Source: CAIUGU01 sp963819685 (GTDB taxonomy: Bacteria; Pseudomonadota; Gammaproteobacteria; Steroidobacterales; Steroidobacteraceae). From it: DNA of 64,000 bases. Made by a program: the position numbers and the translations under genes. The notes under the pieces are model-generated. The model worked only from the letters and a program-made list of their open reading frames with translations, made no database searches and was not told where the DNA came from. Every line of letters begins with the position of its first letter. Position 1 is the stretch's first letter. Where the stretch lies: the NCBI GenBank assembly GCA_963819685.1, contig CAWFXI010000011.1:420168-484167 (forward strand). Reading direction: 5' to 3'. Below, one piece after another: positions 27,749 through 36,536 of this stretch.

Positions 27749-28723
27749 CTAGCGAGACTCGCCTCTCGTTTTGGCGACTACTGGCGGCTGGTGGAATAGT
27801 GGCTCCGGAACACCAGTGGCCCTGGTGAACACCTGCTCGGCATGCTTCCAGTCCAGCTGTACTGAACGGTCCCGTGTAGCTGCAACCACCGCCTTCGTGA
27901 GCTGCGTCAGACCGTAAGTCTCGGGATCCTTCTGGCCTTCCAGCATTGCGTGGACTTCCAGAAAGAGCGTATCGCCGCTCCAACCCATCTTGCTGGGCTG
28001 ATGCAGGATGCGAACCGGGGTCTGCACCTTTACCTGCTCAAAGACGTATTCGATGTCTTCCGGAAACATGCGGATGCAACCGTGCGTGACCGGCATGCCC
28101 ACGCCGGAAGGCTTGTTCGTACCGTGAATCAGATACGCCCCGCCAGGAAGTCCCAGGCGCATCGCGAATTCGCCCAACGGATTGTCAGGGCCCGGCGGCA
28201 CGGCCTTGGCCAGAAATCGCCCTTGGGCAGCGTGCTCCGCTCGAACGGATTCGGGCGGATACCAGGTCGGCCGCACTCGCTTGTCGACTACGCGGGTTAC
28301 CCCTACGGGAGTAGTCCAGTCTTCCTTGCCAACACTGACCGGGTAGGTCTGCACCACGGCAGACTCGCCGGCCTTGGCCTTGGGAAAATAGTAGAGACGG
28401 TGCTCGGGCAGGTTGACAACAATGCCTTCGCGAGGCGCGTCCGGAAGAATAAAACGCGAAGGAACGGTGACTCGAACCCCCGCGCCAGGAACCCAGGGAT
28501 CGATACCAGGGTTTGCATTCACGATCTCTTCGTAACCGATGCCGAAGCGTCGGCCGATTTCGAGCAGGGTGTCTTCGTAGCGCGTCTCGACGAACTGGAT
28601 CTCGCCGATGACTGAATCGCTTGGGGGAGGCAGGGGGTACGTTGCCGCGAAGGCTGGCGCTCCTGCCACCAGGGCAAGCCAGCAGGTCTTCACTAAAAGC
28701 CGCGGGTATTCCATCACTATCAT
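27749..28723 (-). CDS. Exported L,D-transpeptidase (ErfK/YbiS/YcfS family) with LysM
   Basis: Periplasmic cysteine transpeptidase that links peptidoglycan stems or attaches an Lpp-type lipoprotein to the wall. The 324-residue protein has a signal peptide (to about residue 27), a LysM-like segment (about 40-90, YEDTLLEIGRRFGIGYEEIVNANPG in two parts), and a YkuD domain with LIHGTNKPSGVG and the catalytic THGCIRMFPED. This domain order matches the Lpp-anchoring paralogs of E. coli. The facing gene encodes an Lpp-like protein ending in Lys. It lies 88 bp after fabH on the same strand. Confidence 0.92.
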   Translation of the reverse strand: MIVMEYPRLLVKTCWLALVAGAPAFAATYPLPPPSDSVIGEIQFVETRYEDTLLEIGRRFGIGYEEIVNANPGIDPWVPGAGVRVTVPSRFILPDAPREGIVVNLPEHRLYYFPKAKAGESAVVQTYPVSVGKEDWTTPVGVTRVVDKRVRPTWYPPESVRAEHAAQGRFLAKAVPPGPDNPLGEFAMRLGLPGGAYLIHGTNKPSGVGMPVTHGCIRMFPEDIEYVFEQVKVQTPVRILHQPSKMGWSGDTLFLEVHAMLEGQKDPETYGLTQLTKAVVAATRDRSVQLDWKHAEQVFTRATGVPEPLFHQPPVVAKTRGESR

Positions 28724-28811
28724 GAACTTAAGCGATTTATGCGCAGGAGTCTAGCAGGAAAATCCATTTTCCGTAGCCGCAAGCCGGTCACAGAATGCGC
28801 TTCGTACTCGC

Positions 28812-29777
28812 TCAGTACCTGATCAACGCCGATCCCCAGGTAAATCCCCCGCCAAAAGCTTCGAGCAGCAGCAGGTCGCCCCGCTTGATCCGGCCATCGC
28901 GGACCCCGGTATCGAGTGCCAATGGGACCGATGCGGCGGAGGTGTTTCCCTGGTCCTGGACCGTCACGATAACCCGCTCCATCGGCATATCGAGTTTTCT
29001 GGCAGTTGCCTGGATGATCCTCAGATTGGCCTGATGGGGAACCAGCCAGTCGATGGCCGACTTCTCGAGGTGATTGGCCTCCAGGGTCTCATCGACGATG
29101 CGGCCAAGCGTATTGACGGCAACCTTGAAAACCTCGTTGCCCTTCATGATCACGCAATGCTGGTTGGTGACCGCAGGATCGTGCTTTTTGGACACGCCTG
29201 TCGGTACGTAGAGCAGGTTTGCATAGGCACCATCTGCGTGCAGGTGCGTGGAAATCACTCCGGCTTCTGCTGCCGGCTTGAGGATCACGGCACCGGCGCC
29301 ATCGGCAAACAACACGCAAGTTGAACGGTCAGTCCAGTCCACGATGCGCGTCAGCATGTCGGCGCCAATCACGAGTGCGCACTTCGAACCGCCCGTACGA
29401 ATGAAGCGGTCGGCAATCCCGAGCCCGTACATGAAGCCGGAGCAGGCAGCTTCAATCTGGATTGCGGGCGGACCGTGTATTCCCAGGCGTGCCTGCAGCA
29501 GACAGGCGGTATTGGGAAAAACGAGATCGGGAGTGGTGGTACCGAGAACTATCAGGTCGATATCTTCAGGGCCCACGCCGGCAGATTCCATGGCGCGACG
29601 CGCAGCCTGCTCGGCCATGTCGCAAGTCGTCTGGTCAGGCGCCGCAATGTGCCGCCGCTCGATCCCTGTCCGGCTGCGGATCCATTCATCAGTTGTCTCG
29701 ACGATTTTCTCGAGGTCGAAATTCGTCAGTACCTTTTCGGGAAGATAACTGCCCGTGCCTTCTATTCTTGAATACAT
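28812..29777 (-). CDS. fabH: 3-oxoacyl-ACP synthase III (FabH)
   Basis: Condenses acetyl-CoA with malonyl-ACP to start type II fatty acid synthesis. The 321-residue thiolase-fold enzyme has catalytic Cys in EAACSGFMYG (about residue 114), His in VPHQANLRI (about 248) and Asn in DQGNTSAAS (about 278). Its ATG directly follows the plsX stop. fabD, fabG and acpP, which often follow, are not here; an L,D-transpeptidase gene takes that place. Confidence 0.97.
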   Translation of the reverse strand: MYSRIEGTGSYLPEKVLTNFDLEKIVETTDEWIRSRTGIERRHIAAPDQTTCDMAEQAARRAMESAGVGPEDIDLIVLGTTTPDLVFPNTACLLQARLGIHGPPAIQIEAACSGFMYGLGIADRFIRTGGSKCALVIGADMLTRIVDWTDRSTCVLFADGAGAVILKPAAEAGVISTHLHADGAYANLLYVPTGVSKKHDPAVTNQHCVIMKGNEVFKVAVNTLGRIVDETLEANHLEKSAIDWLVPHQANLRIIQATARKLDMPMERVIVTVQDQGNTSAASVPLALDTGVRDGRIKRGDLLLLEAFGGGFTWGSALIRY

Positions 29778-30800
29778 TCAGTTCTTCTGCGTAGGTTGGG
29801 CTGCGAGTAACTGACTGATCTCTGTCGGCGCGCCCTTGCGGGCTTCCACGAGACCGACGCGGATTGCATTGGCAAATGCAACCTGGTCTGCCCCACCATG
29901 GCTCTTGACGACGACGCCTGCGAGACCAACCATGCTAGCTCCATTCAGCGTCCGTGGATCGAACCGTTGCCGGATCGCTTTCAGGACCGGCCATGACGCC
30001 AATGCTCCGAGTCGACGTAAAGGGTTTCGAGTGTATTCTGTGCGCAGCGCACCGACCAGCATGGCTGCTACACCCTCCATCGTCTTCAAGGCAATGTTGC
30101 CGGTGAAGCCGTCGGTGACTACCACATCCACTTCGCCGGTAAAGATGTCGTTGCCCTCGACAAATCCTATGTAGTTCAGCGAGCTTGCTGCGAGCAGGCT
30201 GGCGGCCTGCTGGACGACCTCATTGCCCTTCATCTCTTCCTCGCCGATATTGAGCAGGCCGATTCTGGGCTGAGCGACTCCATTCATGTCGGCCGCCACG
30301 ACCGACCCCATGACCGCGAACTGGAAAAGCTGCTCGGCGGTGCAGTCGGCATTTGCCCCGAGATCCAGCATATGCGTATGGCCGGTTCGCGAAGGGATCC
30401 TTGCAAGAATCGCCGGCCGGTCGATGCCGGGGATCGTCCTCAAAGCGAATCGCGCGGTCGCCATCAATGCGCCGGTATTGCCTGCGCTGACACATGCGTC
30501 CGCATGACCGGATTTGACGAGGTCGATGGCCACGCGCATCGAAGAATCCTTCTTCTTGCGCAATGCATCCTGCGGGCGCTCGTCCATCGTGACGATCTGC
30601 GTGGCATCGTGCAGCTTCAACCGCTCGCCAAACGCTGCTGCGGCCGCCCCCACGAGCGGCGCAATGATTTCCTGCCGACCCACGAGTACAACGTGGAGGG
30701 AGGGTTCGGCCCGCAACACACTCAACGCCGCAGGCACGATGACTGAGGGCCCGTGATCGCCCCCCATCGCGTCGATCGCAATAGTGATAGGTCTCGTCAA
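29778..30800 (-). CDS. plsX: Phosphate acyltransferase PlsX
   Basis: Makes acyl-phosphate from acyl-ACP for phosphatidic acid synthesis. The 340-residue protein starts ITIAIDAMGGDHGPSVIVPA, the PlsX signature, with SAGNTGALMATA and VVTDGFTGNIALKTMEG further on. It lies in yceD-rpmF-plsX-fabH, the conserved order, and abuts fabH. Confidence 0.97.
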   Translation of the reverse strand: MTRPITIAIDAMGGDHGPSVIVPAALSVLRAEPSLHVVLVGRQEIIAPLVGAAAAAFGERLKLHDATQIVTMDERPQDALRKKKDSSMRVAIDLVKSGHADACVSAGNTGALMATARFALRTIPGIDRPAILARIPSRTGHTHMLDLGANADCTAEQLFQFAVMGSVVAADMNGVAQPRIGLLNIGEEEMKGNEVVQQAASLLAASSLNYIGFVEGNDIFTGEVDVVVTDGFTGNIALKTMEGVAAMLVGALRTEYTRNPLRRLGALASWPVLKAIRQRFDPRTLNGASMVGLAGVVVKSHGGADQVAFANAIRVGLVEARKGAPTEISQLLAAQPTQKN

Positions 30801-30883
30801 GGCGAAACCGCCTTAAGGTCGGCAATCAGCCACTGGGTTACGGGCGCACAAACACGGGGGTCTTCGCGCCCTGCAGGAGGTGC

Positions 30884-31075
30884 TTATTCCTTGTCTTCTT
30901 CGACGCGGCCTTCTATCACCTTCTTGCCGCGGTAAAACCCGTCAGGCGTAATGCGATGACGCAGGTGGGTCTCACCGGACGTCGGATCGACGGACAGTGC
31001 CGGGCGGGCGAGACCATCGTGCGAACGGTGCATACCGCGCTTGGAGGGAGTCTTTCTGCTTTTCTGGACTGGCAT
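30884..31075 (-). CDS. rpmF: 50S ribosomal protein L32
   Basis: Ribosomal protein of 63 residues starting MPVQKSRKTPSKRGMHRSHD, with LRHRITPDGFYRGKKVIE at the end. It is the cysteine-free form (no zinc ribbon), as in most Gammaproteobacteria. It sits 83 nt before plsX and 25 nt after yceD. Confidence 0.96.
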   Translation of the reverse strand: MPVQKSRKTPSKRGMHRSHDGLARPALSVDPTSGETHLRHRITPDGFYRGKKVIEGRVEEDKE

Positions 31076-31100
31076 GGTTTCTTACTCTGCTGGTGCGGGG

Positions 31101-31652
31101 TCACTGCTTGTCGAGCAGATCCCGCAAGTTCTCAAATGGCCTTTGGCGCTTATCCAAAGTTGGTTCGCCGATCACTGCAACCGCTTGACTCGCAACCGCT
31201 GCAACACACTGCTCATCATGCAACGGCACAAGGGGCAGGGCGAGCAGCATTTCCTCTTCGGCCAACCAGATCAAGTCCAGCCGGTTGGCCTCAACTACAA
31301 TGGGCTCACGCTCCTCGGGCGCCTGCTCCGCCTCGGCATCGCTGGCCACCAGAATCAGGGCGCTTTGCCCTGCAACAGCCACGTCGACAGGCTGCAGGCA
31401 GCGCTGACACGTCAGAACCACTTTACCTGCAAGCTCCGTGTCGACGCCTATCCCACCCCGAGCCCTGGAGAACCTGAATCGCACGGTGAAAGCAGTTCCG
31501 GGCAAGGCTCCTGCCAACCCGGCGCGCGGCAGTCCCGTCAGAACATAGTTGCGCTCAACTTCCGCCTCGCGGCTGGCAAGCACATATGCATCGACAGGAT
31601 CGTCCGGGGTGTCCGGCATGGGGCGCGTATGATAGGGATCGCTCCCCGGCAT
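31101..31652 (-). CDS. yceD: YceD/DUF177 family protein (23S rRNA accumulation protein)
   Basis: Family member linked with 23S rRNA accumulation, regularly encoded upstream of rpmF. 183 codons from ATG 31652; ATG 31619 (MPDTPDDPVDAY) is an alternative start. The family pattern is visible: VVLTCQRCLQPVDVAV, then the acidic EPIVVEANRLDLIWLAEEEML and LPLVPLHDEQC, ending RPFENLRDLLDKQ. It is the first gene of the operon. Confidence 0.9.
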   Translation of the reverse strand: MPGSDPYHTRPMPDTPDDPVDAYVLASREAEVERNYVLTGLPRAGLAGALPGTAFTVRFRFSRARGGIGVDTELAGKVVLTCQRCLQPVDVAVAGQSALILVASDAEAEQAPEEREPIVVEANRLDLIWLAEEEMLLALPLVPLHDEQCVAAVASQAVAVIGEPTLDKRQRPFENLRDLLDKQ

Positions 31653-31694
31653 GTCAAAGATTTCTCGTGCCGAAATCCTTGTTTTTTCATAAAG

Positions 31695-31851
31695 ATAGCA
31701 GGGTGATGCATACTCGCTGCATCACCCTGTTATCCCGAGTCACGGACGACTCGGCGAAATCGATGAGTTCCAACTCATTGATTTCGGGAGACAGTGAAAA
31801 CCATGCTTTTCGCTGGCTCAAGAAAAAAAGACAGGGATAGACTTTTGCATC
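31695..31851 (+). repeat. 157-bp structured repeat element, copy B
   Basis: Same length and stem order as copy A (18207-18363). Stem 1 is 31695-31710 with 31718-31733, 16 pairs including one G-T, with sequence unlike copy A. Stem 2 is CCGAGTC/GACTCGG (31735-31754), identical. Stem 3 is GAAATCGATGAGT/ACTCATTGATTTC (31756-31785), carrying the compensatory T-A pair. The conserved single-stranded TTTTCGCTGG and terminal TTTTGCATC follow. The element ends 29 nt before the maf ATG, in the maf leader. Its closing stem is weaker than in copy A. Confidence 0.8.
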
Positions 31852-31880
31852 AACTTCATAGAGTTCCGGACTTCAGGCTT

Positions 31881-32482
31881 ATGAGCCCCCATTCCACGCG
31901 CCCCTCCCTGCCCTTGGTCCTCGCCTCCACGTCCCAGTACCGTCGTTCGCTGCTTGAGCGCCTGCGAATACCCTTCGTGACCTGCGGATCGAATGTGGAA
32001 GAAACCCGTGGCGCCGACGAGGATGCCTTGACGTTGGCACTGCGTCTGTCACGCGAAAAGGCGGCCGCCGTTGCGGCGCGGTACCCGGGAAGCCTGATCA
32101 TTGGCTCCGACCAGGTAGCGGTCCGCGGCAGGGTCGTCCTCGGCAAGCCGGGCACCCGCGAGCAGTGTATTGAACAGCTTCGCGACGCGAGCGGCCAGCG
32201 GGTCATTTTCCATACTGGAGTACAGCTGCTCGATACCAGGACGGGGCGTCAGGACAGTCACGTCGACACGACAACGGTGACATTCCGCGCGCTGACCGAC
32301 GCTGAAATCCGTCGCTACGTCGATGCCGAACAGCCATTTGATTGCGCCGGAGGGTTCAAGTGCGAAGCGCTCGGCATCACGCTCTTTGACCGGATCGATT
32401 CGCAGGACCCCACGGCACTCAGGGATTGCCGTTGATCTGGGTAAGCGGCGCTCTGCGCAGGGCAGGCGTCGAATTGCCGTAG
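31881..32482 (+). CDS. Maf-family nucleotide pyrophosphatase, one frameshift
   Basis: Hydrolyses non-canonical or modified NTPs. From ATG 31881 (MSPHSTRPSLPLVLAST) the YceF/Maf signature LVLASTSQYRRSLLERL, IIGSDQVAVRG, GKPGTREQC and FDCAGGFKCEALGI are clear. The frame breaks near 32419 in a G run (AGGGATTG); one more G restores GLPLIWVSGALRRAGVELP with stop at 32480-32482, the proper family ending. This again looks like a homopolymer error. The structured element copy B lies just upstream and may be in its 5' leader. Confidence 0.9.
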
Positions 32483-32497
32483 CGGCTGTGTCCTGCG

Positions 32498-33535
32498 CTA
32501 GCCTTTCTCGGCGCTTTTCAGCTTCTGTAGCACCTGCTGCAACTCATCGTCGAGGGGTGCGCTGATACTGAACTTCTCGGTCGTTCCTGGCTTCTGGAAC
32601 CCAAGGGAGTGCGCGTGCAGGAACATTCGCCGGAGGCCAAAGGCCTTCAGTGCGTTGTTGCCGTCGCGATCCCCGTATTTCTCATCGCCCGCCACTGGAT
32701 GTCCCGCAGCCGCCGCATGCACGCGGATCTGGTGAGTCCGGCCAGTGCCGATCGAAACTTCCATCAGCGTGGCCACCTTGCCGAAAAACTGGATGGGCTT
32801 GAAGCGGCTCAGCGCTGTCTGGCCGTCCGCATGCACCTGAACCATACGCTCGCCGCCCTGTCGCAGATTGGTCTTGAGCGCCAGCTCGATCTTCTTCGGG
32901 CCCAGGGTCCAGCGCCCGATGACGAGTGCGAGGTACTTCTTGTCCATCTCCCGTTCCCGCAATCGGGCGTGCAACTCTCGCAACGCGGCCCTTCGCTTGG
33001 CCAGCATCAAACAACCGCTCGTATCACGGTCCAGCCGATGGACGAGTTCCAGCTCTTTAAGCTCAGGTCGCGCCTCACGCAACGCCTCGATCACCCCAAA
33101 CGACTGGCCACTGCCACCGTGCACGGCGATGCCAGCAGGCTTGTTGACGATCAGAATGTCGCGATCTTCATGAATGACCGCCGCCACCAGGGCTGCCTGC
33201 AGCGATCTCGAAGGCTTATGGATGGGCGCCGCGGTCTCAATCCTTAACGGAGGAATCCGGACCTTGTCGCCCTCGACCAGGCGATATTCGGGCTTCGCCC
33301 GCTTCCCGTTCACCCTCACCTCGCCCTTGCGCAAGACCCGGTAAACATGGCTCTTGGGAACGGCTTTCAGCACGCGCATCAGAAAATTGTCGATGCGCTG
33401 CCCCTCATCGCCTTCGGCAGCCTCAACATAGGAAACCTCGCCCCTGCCGCCCTCTGCAGGCGTACCGGGAGCGTTGGTTGCGTGTTTTGGCTCGGTCACC
33501 ACCGGAAACCGCCCCGTGAACTGCGGAATGGACAC
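32498..33535 (-). CDS. rluC: 23S rRNA pseudouridine synthase RluC
   Basis: Isomerises uridines 955, 2504 and 2580 of 23S rRNA in E. coli. The 345-residue protein has an S4 domain (about 45-105, DNFLMRVLKAVPKSHVYRVL) and the RluA-type catalytic domain with LVHRLDRDTSGCL, whose Asp is catalytic, and GRTHQIRVHAAAAGHPVAGD. It is divergent from rne as in E. coli, separated by 391 bp. It converges with maf. Confidence 0.95.
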   Translation of the reverse strand: MSIPQFTGRFPVVTEPKHATNAPGTPAEGGRGEVSYVEAAEGDEGQRIDNFLMRVLKAVPKSHVYRVLRKGEVRVNGKRAKPEYRLVEGDKVRIPPLRIETAAPIHKPSRSLQAALVAAVIHEDRDILIVNKPAGIAVHGGSGQSFGVIEALREARPELKELELVHRLDRDTSGCLMLAKRRAALRELHARLREREMDKKYLALVIGRWTLGPKKIELALKTNLRQGGERMVQVHADGQTALSRFKPIQFFGKVATLMEVSIGTGRTHQIRVHAAAAGHPVAGDEKYGDRDGNNALKAFGLRRMFLHAHSLGFQKPGTTEKFSISAPLDDELQQVLQKLKSAEKG

Positions 33536-33926
33536 ACGTAAGCCATTGAATGAAGGGAGACTGTCCTGATATAGTCCCGCATGAAATACATCGCGGTGCG
33601 GGCAACTGAGTTCGCAGCGTGGTACACGCGGTAGCCTTGGGAGGCGTAATTCGCCTTGAGGCGCCGCATCTTAGTTGGTTCTGAACAGTCAGACCATCGC
33701 TCGGCCGCAGACAGATCGACGCTGGACCCGCAACGCGGCTTCAGGTTGATCGGAACGCACCGGGCGGGATGCCAGAGACCTCAAGCAGGATTCCTTTGAA
33801 CGCGTCGGCCCCAAGCCGTCGCCGAAGACAATCGGATGATTCCACTCCCCGATCAATCCTTCCGCCTTGAGCTGGCGCCGTCCGTGCGCAGAGTTGCGGC
33901 CCCATACCCACGAAAAGAAGGGGCCC
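33536..33926. other. rluC-rne divergent intergenic region and probable rne leader
   Basis: 391 bp with no gene. In E. coli the long rne 5' leader folds into hairpins that let RNase E autoregulate its mRNA; the similar length and position here suggest the same, but I cannot confirm conserved stem structure. A ribosome-binding site (AAGAAGGGG) precedes the rne ATG. Confidence 0.55.
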
Positions 33927-36512
33927 ATGAAACGAATGCTTGTCAATGCAACTCAGGAAGAGGAGTTGCGAGTCGCGCTGGTTGATGGCCAGCGCATCTA
34001 CGATCTCGACGTCGAACTGCCTTCACGCGAACAGAAAAAAGCCAACATCTACAAGGGAAAGATCACGCGGGTCGAGCCGAGCCTCGAAGCGTGTTTCGTC
34101 GAATACGGCGCCGACAGGCATGGGTTCCTGCCCTTAAAGGAAGTCTCGAAGGAGTACTTCAAGACCCAGGCGGCCGCCAGCGGCAAGCTCAATATCCGTG
34201 AGCTGCTGAACGAAGGCCAGGACATCATCGTCCAGGTCGAGAAGGAAGAACGCGGCACCAAGGGTGCGGCGCTCACCACCTTTGTCAGCCTGGCCGGTCG
34301 TTTCCTCGTCCTGATGCCGAACAACCCACGTGCCGGCGGTGTTTCCCGTCGTATCGAGGGCGAAGACCGCGACCAGCTGCGCGAAGCGCTGGAAGCCGTG
34401 GACATCCCCGAGAATATGGGCGCCATCGTCCGGACCGCAGGGGTGGGCCGCTCGACCGAAGAGCTGCAGTGGGACCTCGCCAACCTGCAGGAGGTCTGGA
34501 AGGCCATCGAAGCGGCGGCGGAAGGCCGGCCGGCCCCGTTCCTGATCTATCAGGAATCGAAGGCCATCATCCGGGCCCTGCGCGACTACCTGAATGACGA
34601 CATCGGCGAGATCCTGGTCGACAGCCCCGCGATTTTCGCAGAAGCGCAGGAATACATGCAGCGCTTCATGCCAGCGTCTCTGCGCAAGCTCAAGCTGTAC
34701 GAGGAAGACGTGCCGCTGTTCACGCGCTTCCAGATCGAAAACCAGATCGAATCGGCGCATTCGCACAAGGTCAACCTGCCCTCCGGTGGCTCGGTCGTCA
34801 TTGACCCGACGGAAGCACTGGTCTCCATCGACATCAATTCAGCGCGGGCGACGCGTGGCGGTGACATCGAAACCACTGCATTCAATACGAATCTCGAAGC
34901 TGCGGACGAAATCGCGCGGCAACTGCGACTGCGCGACCTCGGCGGCCTGATCGTCATCGACTTCATCGACATGCTGTCGCAAAAGAACCAGCGGGCCGTT
35001 GAAGACCGGCTGCGCGATGCAGTAAAGCAGGATCGCGCCCGCATCCAGATTGGTCGCTTGTCGCGCTTCGGGCTGCTCGAAATGTCGCGTCAGCGGCTGC
35101 GCCCGTCCATCAGCGACGCCACGCATATTGCGTGCCCGCGCTGTTCCGGCATGGGCAGCATCCGCGGAGTCGAATCGCTGGCGCTGGCCATCCTGCGTCT
35201 CATCGGCGAGGAGGCCCGCAAGGACCGCACGGCGAAGGTCATCGCGCAGCTGCCGGTCGACGTTGCGACGTATCTGATGAACGAGAAGCGCGAGTGGCTG
35301 CACAATATCGAAGCCAAAGGTGGCGTGCAGGTCGTCCTGATTCCGAACAAGTACATCGAGACGCCGGCTTACGATATCCGCCGCATCCGCGACGATGAAA
35401 CGCAACTCCTCGAGAACAGCATCGTCAGTCATCAGCTCGCCGTGCAGCCACTGGTGGATGTCGATGGCATTGCCAACCGCAATGAAGCCAAGGCCGCCGC
35501 GCCGGCCCCGGTGGTAACGAGCGCCGTAGCCAGCCTGCCACCTCCTCCCAGCATTGCCCAGGAAGTGATCGCACCTCCTCCGGCCGCTGCTGTCGAGCAG
35601 ATCGGCATTCTGGTGCGCCTGTGGCGGTTCTTCTTTGGTGGCGCCGGATCGCCGCCCGTTGAAGAGAAAAAGCCGGTCACGCCCTCCCGTCCGGAACGCG
35701 GCCGCGATTCACGGCCTGACCGATCAGGTCGGGACCGCGACCATCGTAGTCGCGACGACCACCGTGGTGATCGTGACCGTGGTCCACGCGGGGGTGGAAA
35801 CGAGCGCAGACCTGATTCCCGTCGCGATCGGCCACGCGAAGAACGACGTCCTCAGGAACAGGGCAATCGCGGCGAACGCCAACGTCTGCCAGCGATGGCC
35901 ACACAGGAAACCGCGTCGCAGCCTGCCCAGGCTGCACAGACACCGAGACCTCCTCAGCCACAGAATCAGCCACGACCGGAAAGACAGGGACAGGAACGAC
36001 AGGACCGAGCGGATAAACCTGCAGACGGAGCCGCCGATGCAAGTCGCGATGGAACTCGCGGTGATCGTCCTGGCAGATCCCGTCGCGGTGGTCGCCGGCG
36101 TCGGGGCCGTGGTGGTCGCGGCGGTGAGGAAGCGCCGGCAGGAGCAGGCTCGCAGGCACCTCAGCCGATGAGTGGCGAGTCGCGCGATGAGCCGCAGGAA
36201 AGGAGTTTTGAGGAGCGCCCACAGAATGTGGAATCAGCTCCTTCTCCTTCGCACTCCGCAGCAGAATCCTCTGGCGCCGAGCAGCGGACTGAGACCCGTC
36301 CGGCAGAGCCGCAGCGCAGTTTTGAATTGGCACCTCCACCCGTAGCGCCACGTGATGAACCGCGACCCGTCGAATCACGGCCAATCGAACCGGCTCCATC
36401 GGCAGGCAGCGGCGGGGTTGGGGGTCAAGACAAGCCGGTCACCGTGTGGTCGAGCAGTCCCAACCCTGGCAGCGTGTCGTTCTCCTCTGACCGGGACTCT
36501 CGCGACGAGTAA
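33927..36512 (+). CDS. rne: Ribonuclease E
   Basis: Single-strand endoribonuclease of the degradosome. ATG 33927 (MKRMLVNATQEEELRVA) is chosen over an in-frame 33867. The 861-residue order is: S1 domain (about 35-125), 5' sensor/RNase H-like part, DNase I-like catalytic part with Asp residues in VSIDINSARAT and LIVIDFIDM, the Zn-link CPRCSG (about 408), small domain, then from about 540 a disordered tail rich in Arg, Pro and Gln. A hydrophobic/basic helix VRLWRFFFGG (about 570) may be the membrane-targeting segment. Confidence 0.96.
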   Translation: MKRMLVNATQEEELRVALVDGQRIYDLDVELPSREQKKANIYKGKITRVEPSLEACFVEYGADRHGFLPLKEVSKEYFKTQAAASGKLNIRELLNEGQDIIVQVEKEERGTKGAALTTFVSLAGRFLVLMPNNPRAGGVSRRIEGEDRDQLREALEAVDIPENMGAIVRTAGVGRSTEELQWDLANLQEVWKAIEAAAEGRPAPFLIYQESKAIIRALRDYLNDDIGEILVDSPAIFAEAQEYMQRFMPASLRKLKLYEEDVPLFTRFQIENQIESAHSHKVNLPSGGSVVIDPTEALVSIDINSARATRGGDIETTAFNTNLEAADEIARQLRLRDLGGLIVIDFIDMLSQKNQRAVEDRLRDAVKQDRARIQIGRLSRFGLLEMSRQRLRPSISDATHIACPRCSGMGSIRGVESLALAILRLIGEEARKDRTAKVIAQLPVDVATYLMNEKREWLHNIEAKGGVQVVLIPNKYIETPAYDIRRIRDDETQLLENSIVSHQLAVQPLVDVDGIANRNEAKAAAPAPVVTSAVASLPPPPSIAQEVIAPPPAAAVEQIGILVRLWRFFFGGAGSPPVEEKKPVTPSRPERGRDSRPDRSGRDRDHRSRDDHRGDRDRGPRGGGNERRPDSRRDRPREERRPQEQGNRGERQRLPAMATQETASQPAQAAQTPRPPQPQNQPRPERQGQERQDRADKPADGAADASRDGTRGDRPGRSRRGGRRRRGRGGRGGEEAPAGAGSQAPQPMSGESRDEPQERSFEERPQNVESAPSPSHSAAESSGAEQRTETRPAEPQRSFELAPPPVAPRDEPRPVESRPIEPAPSAGSGGVGGQDKPVTVWSSSPNPGSVSFSSDRDSRDE

Positions 36513-36536
36513 CAGGAGCAGGAGTCAGGCAATCCA

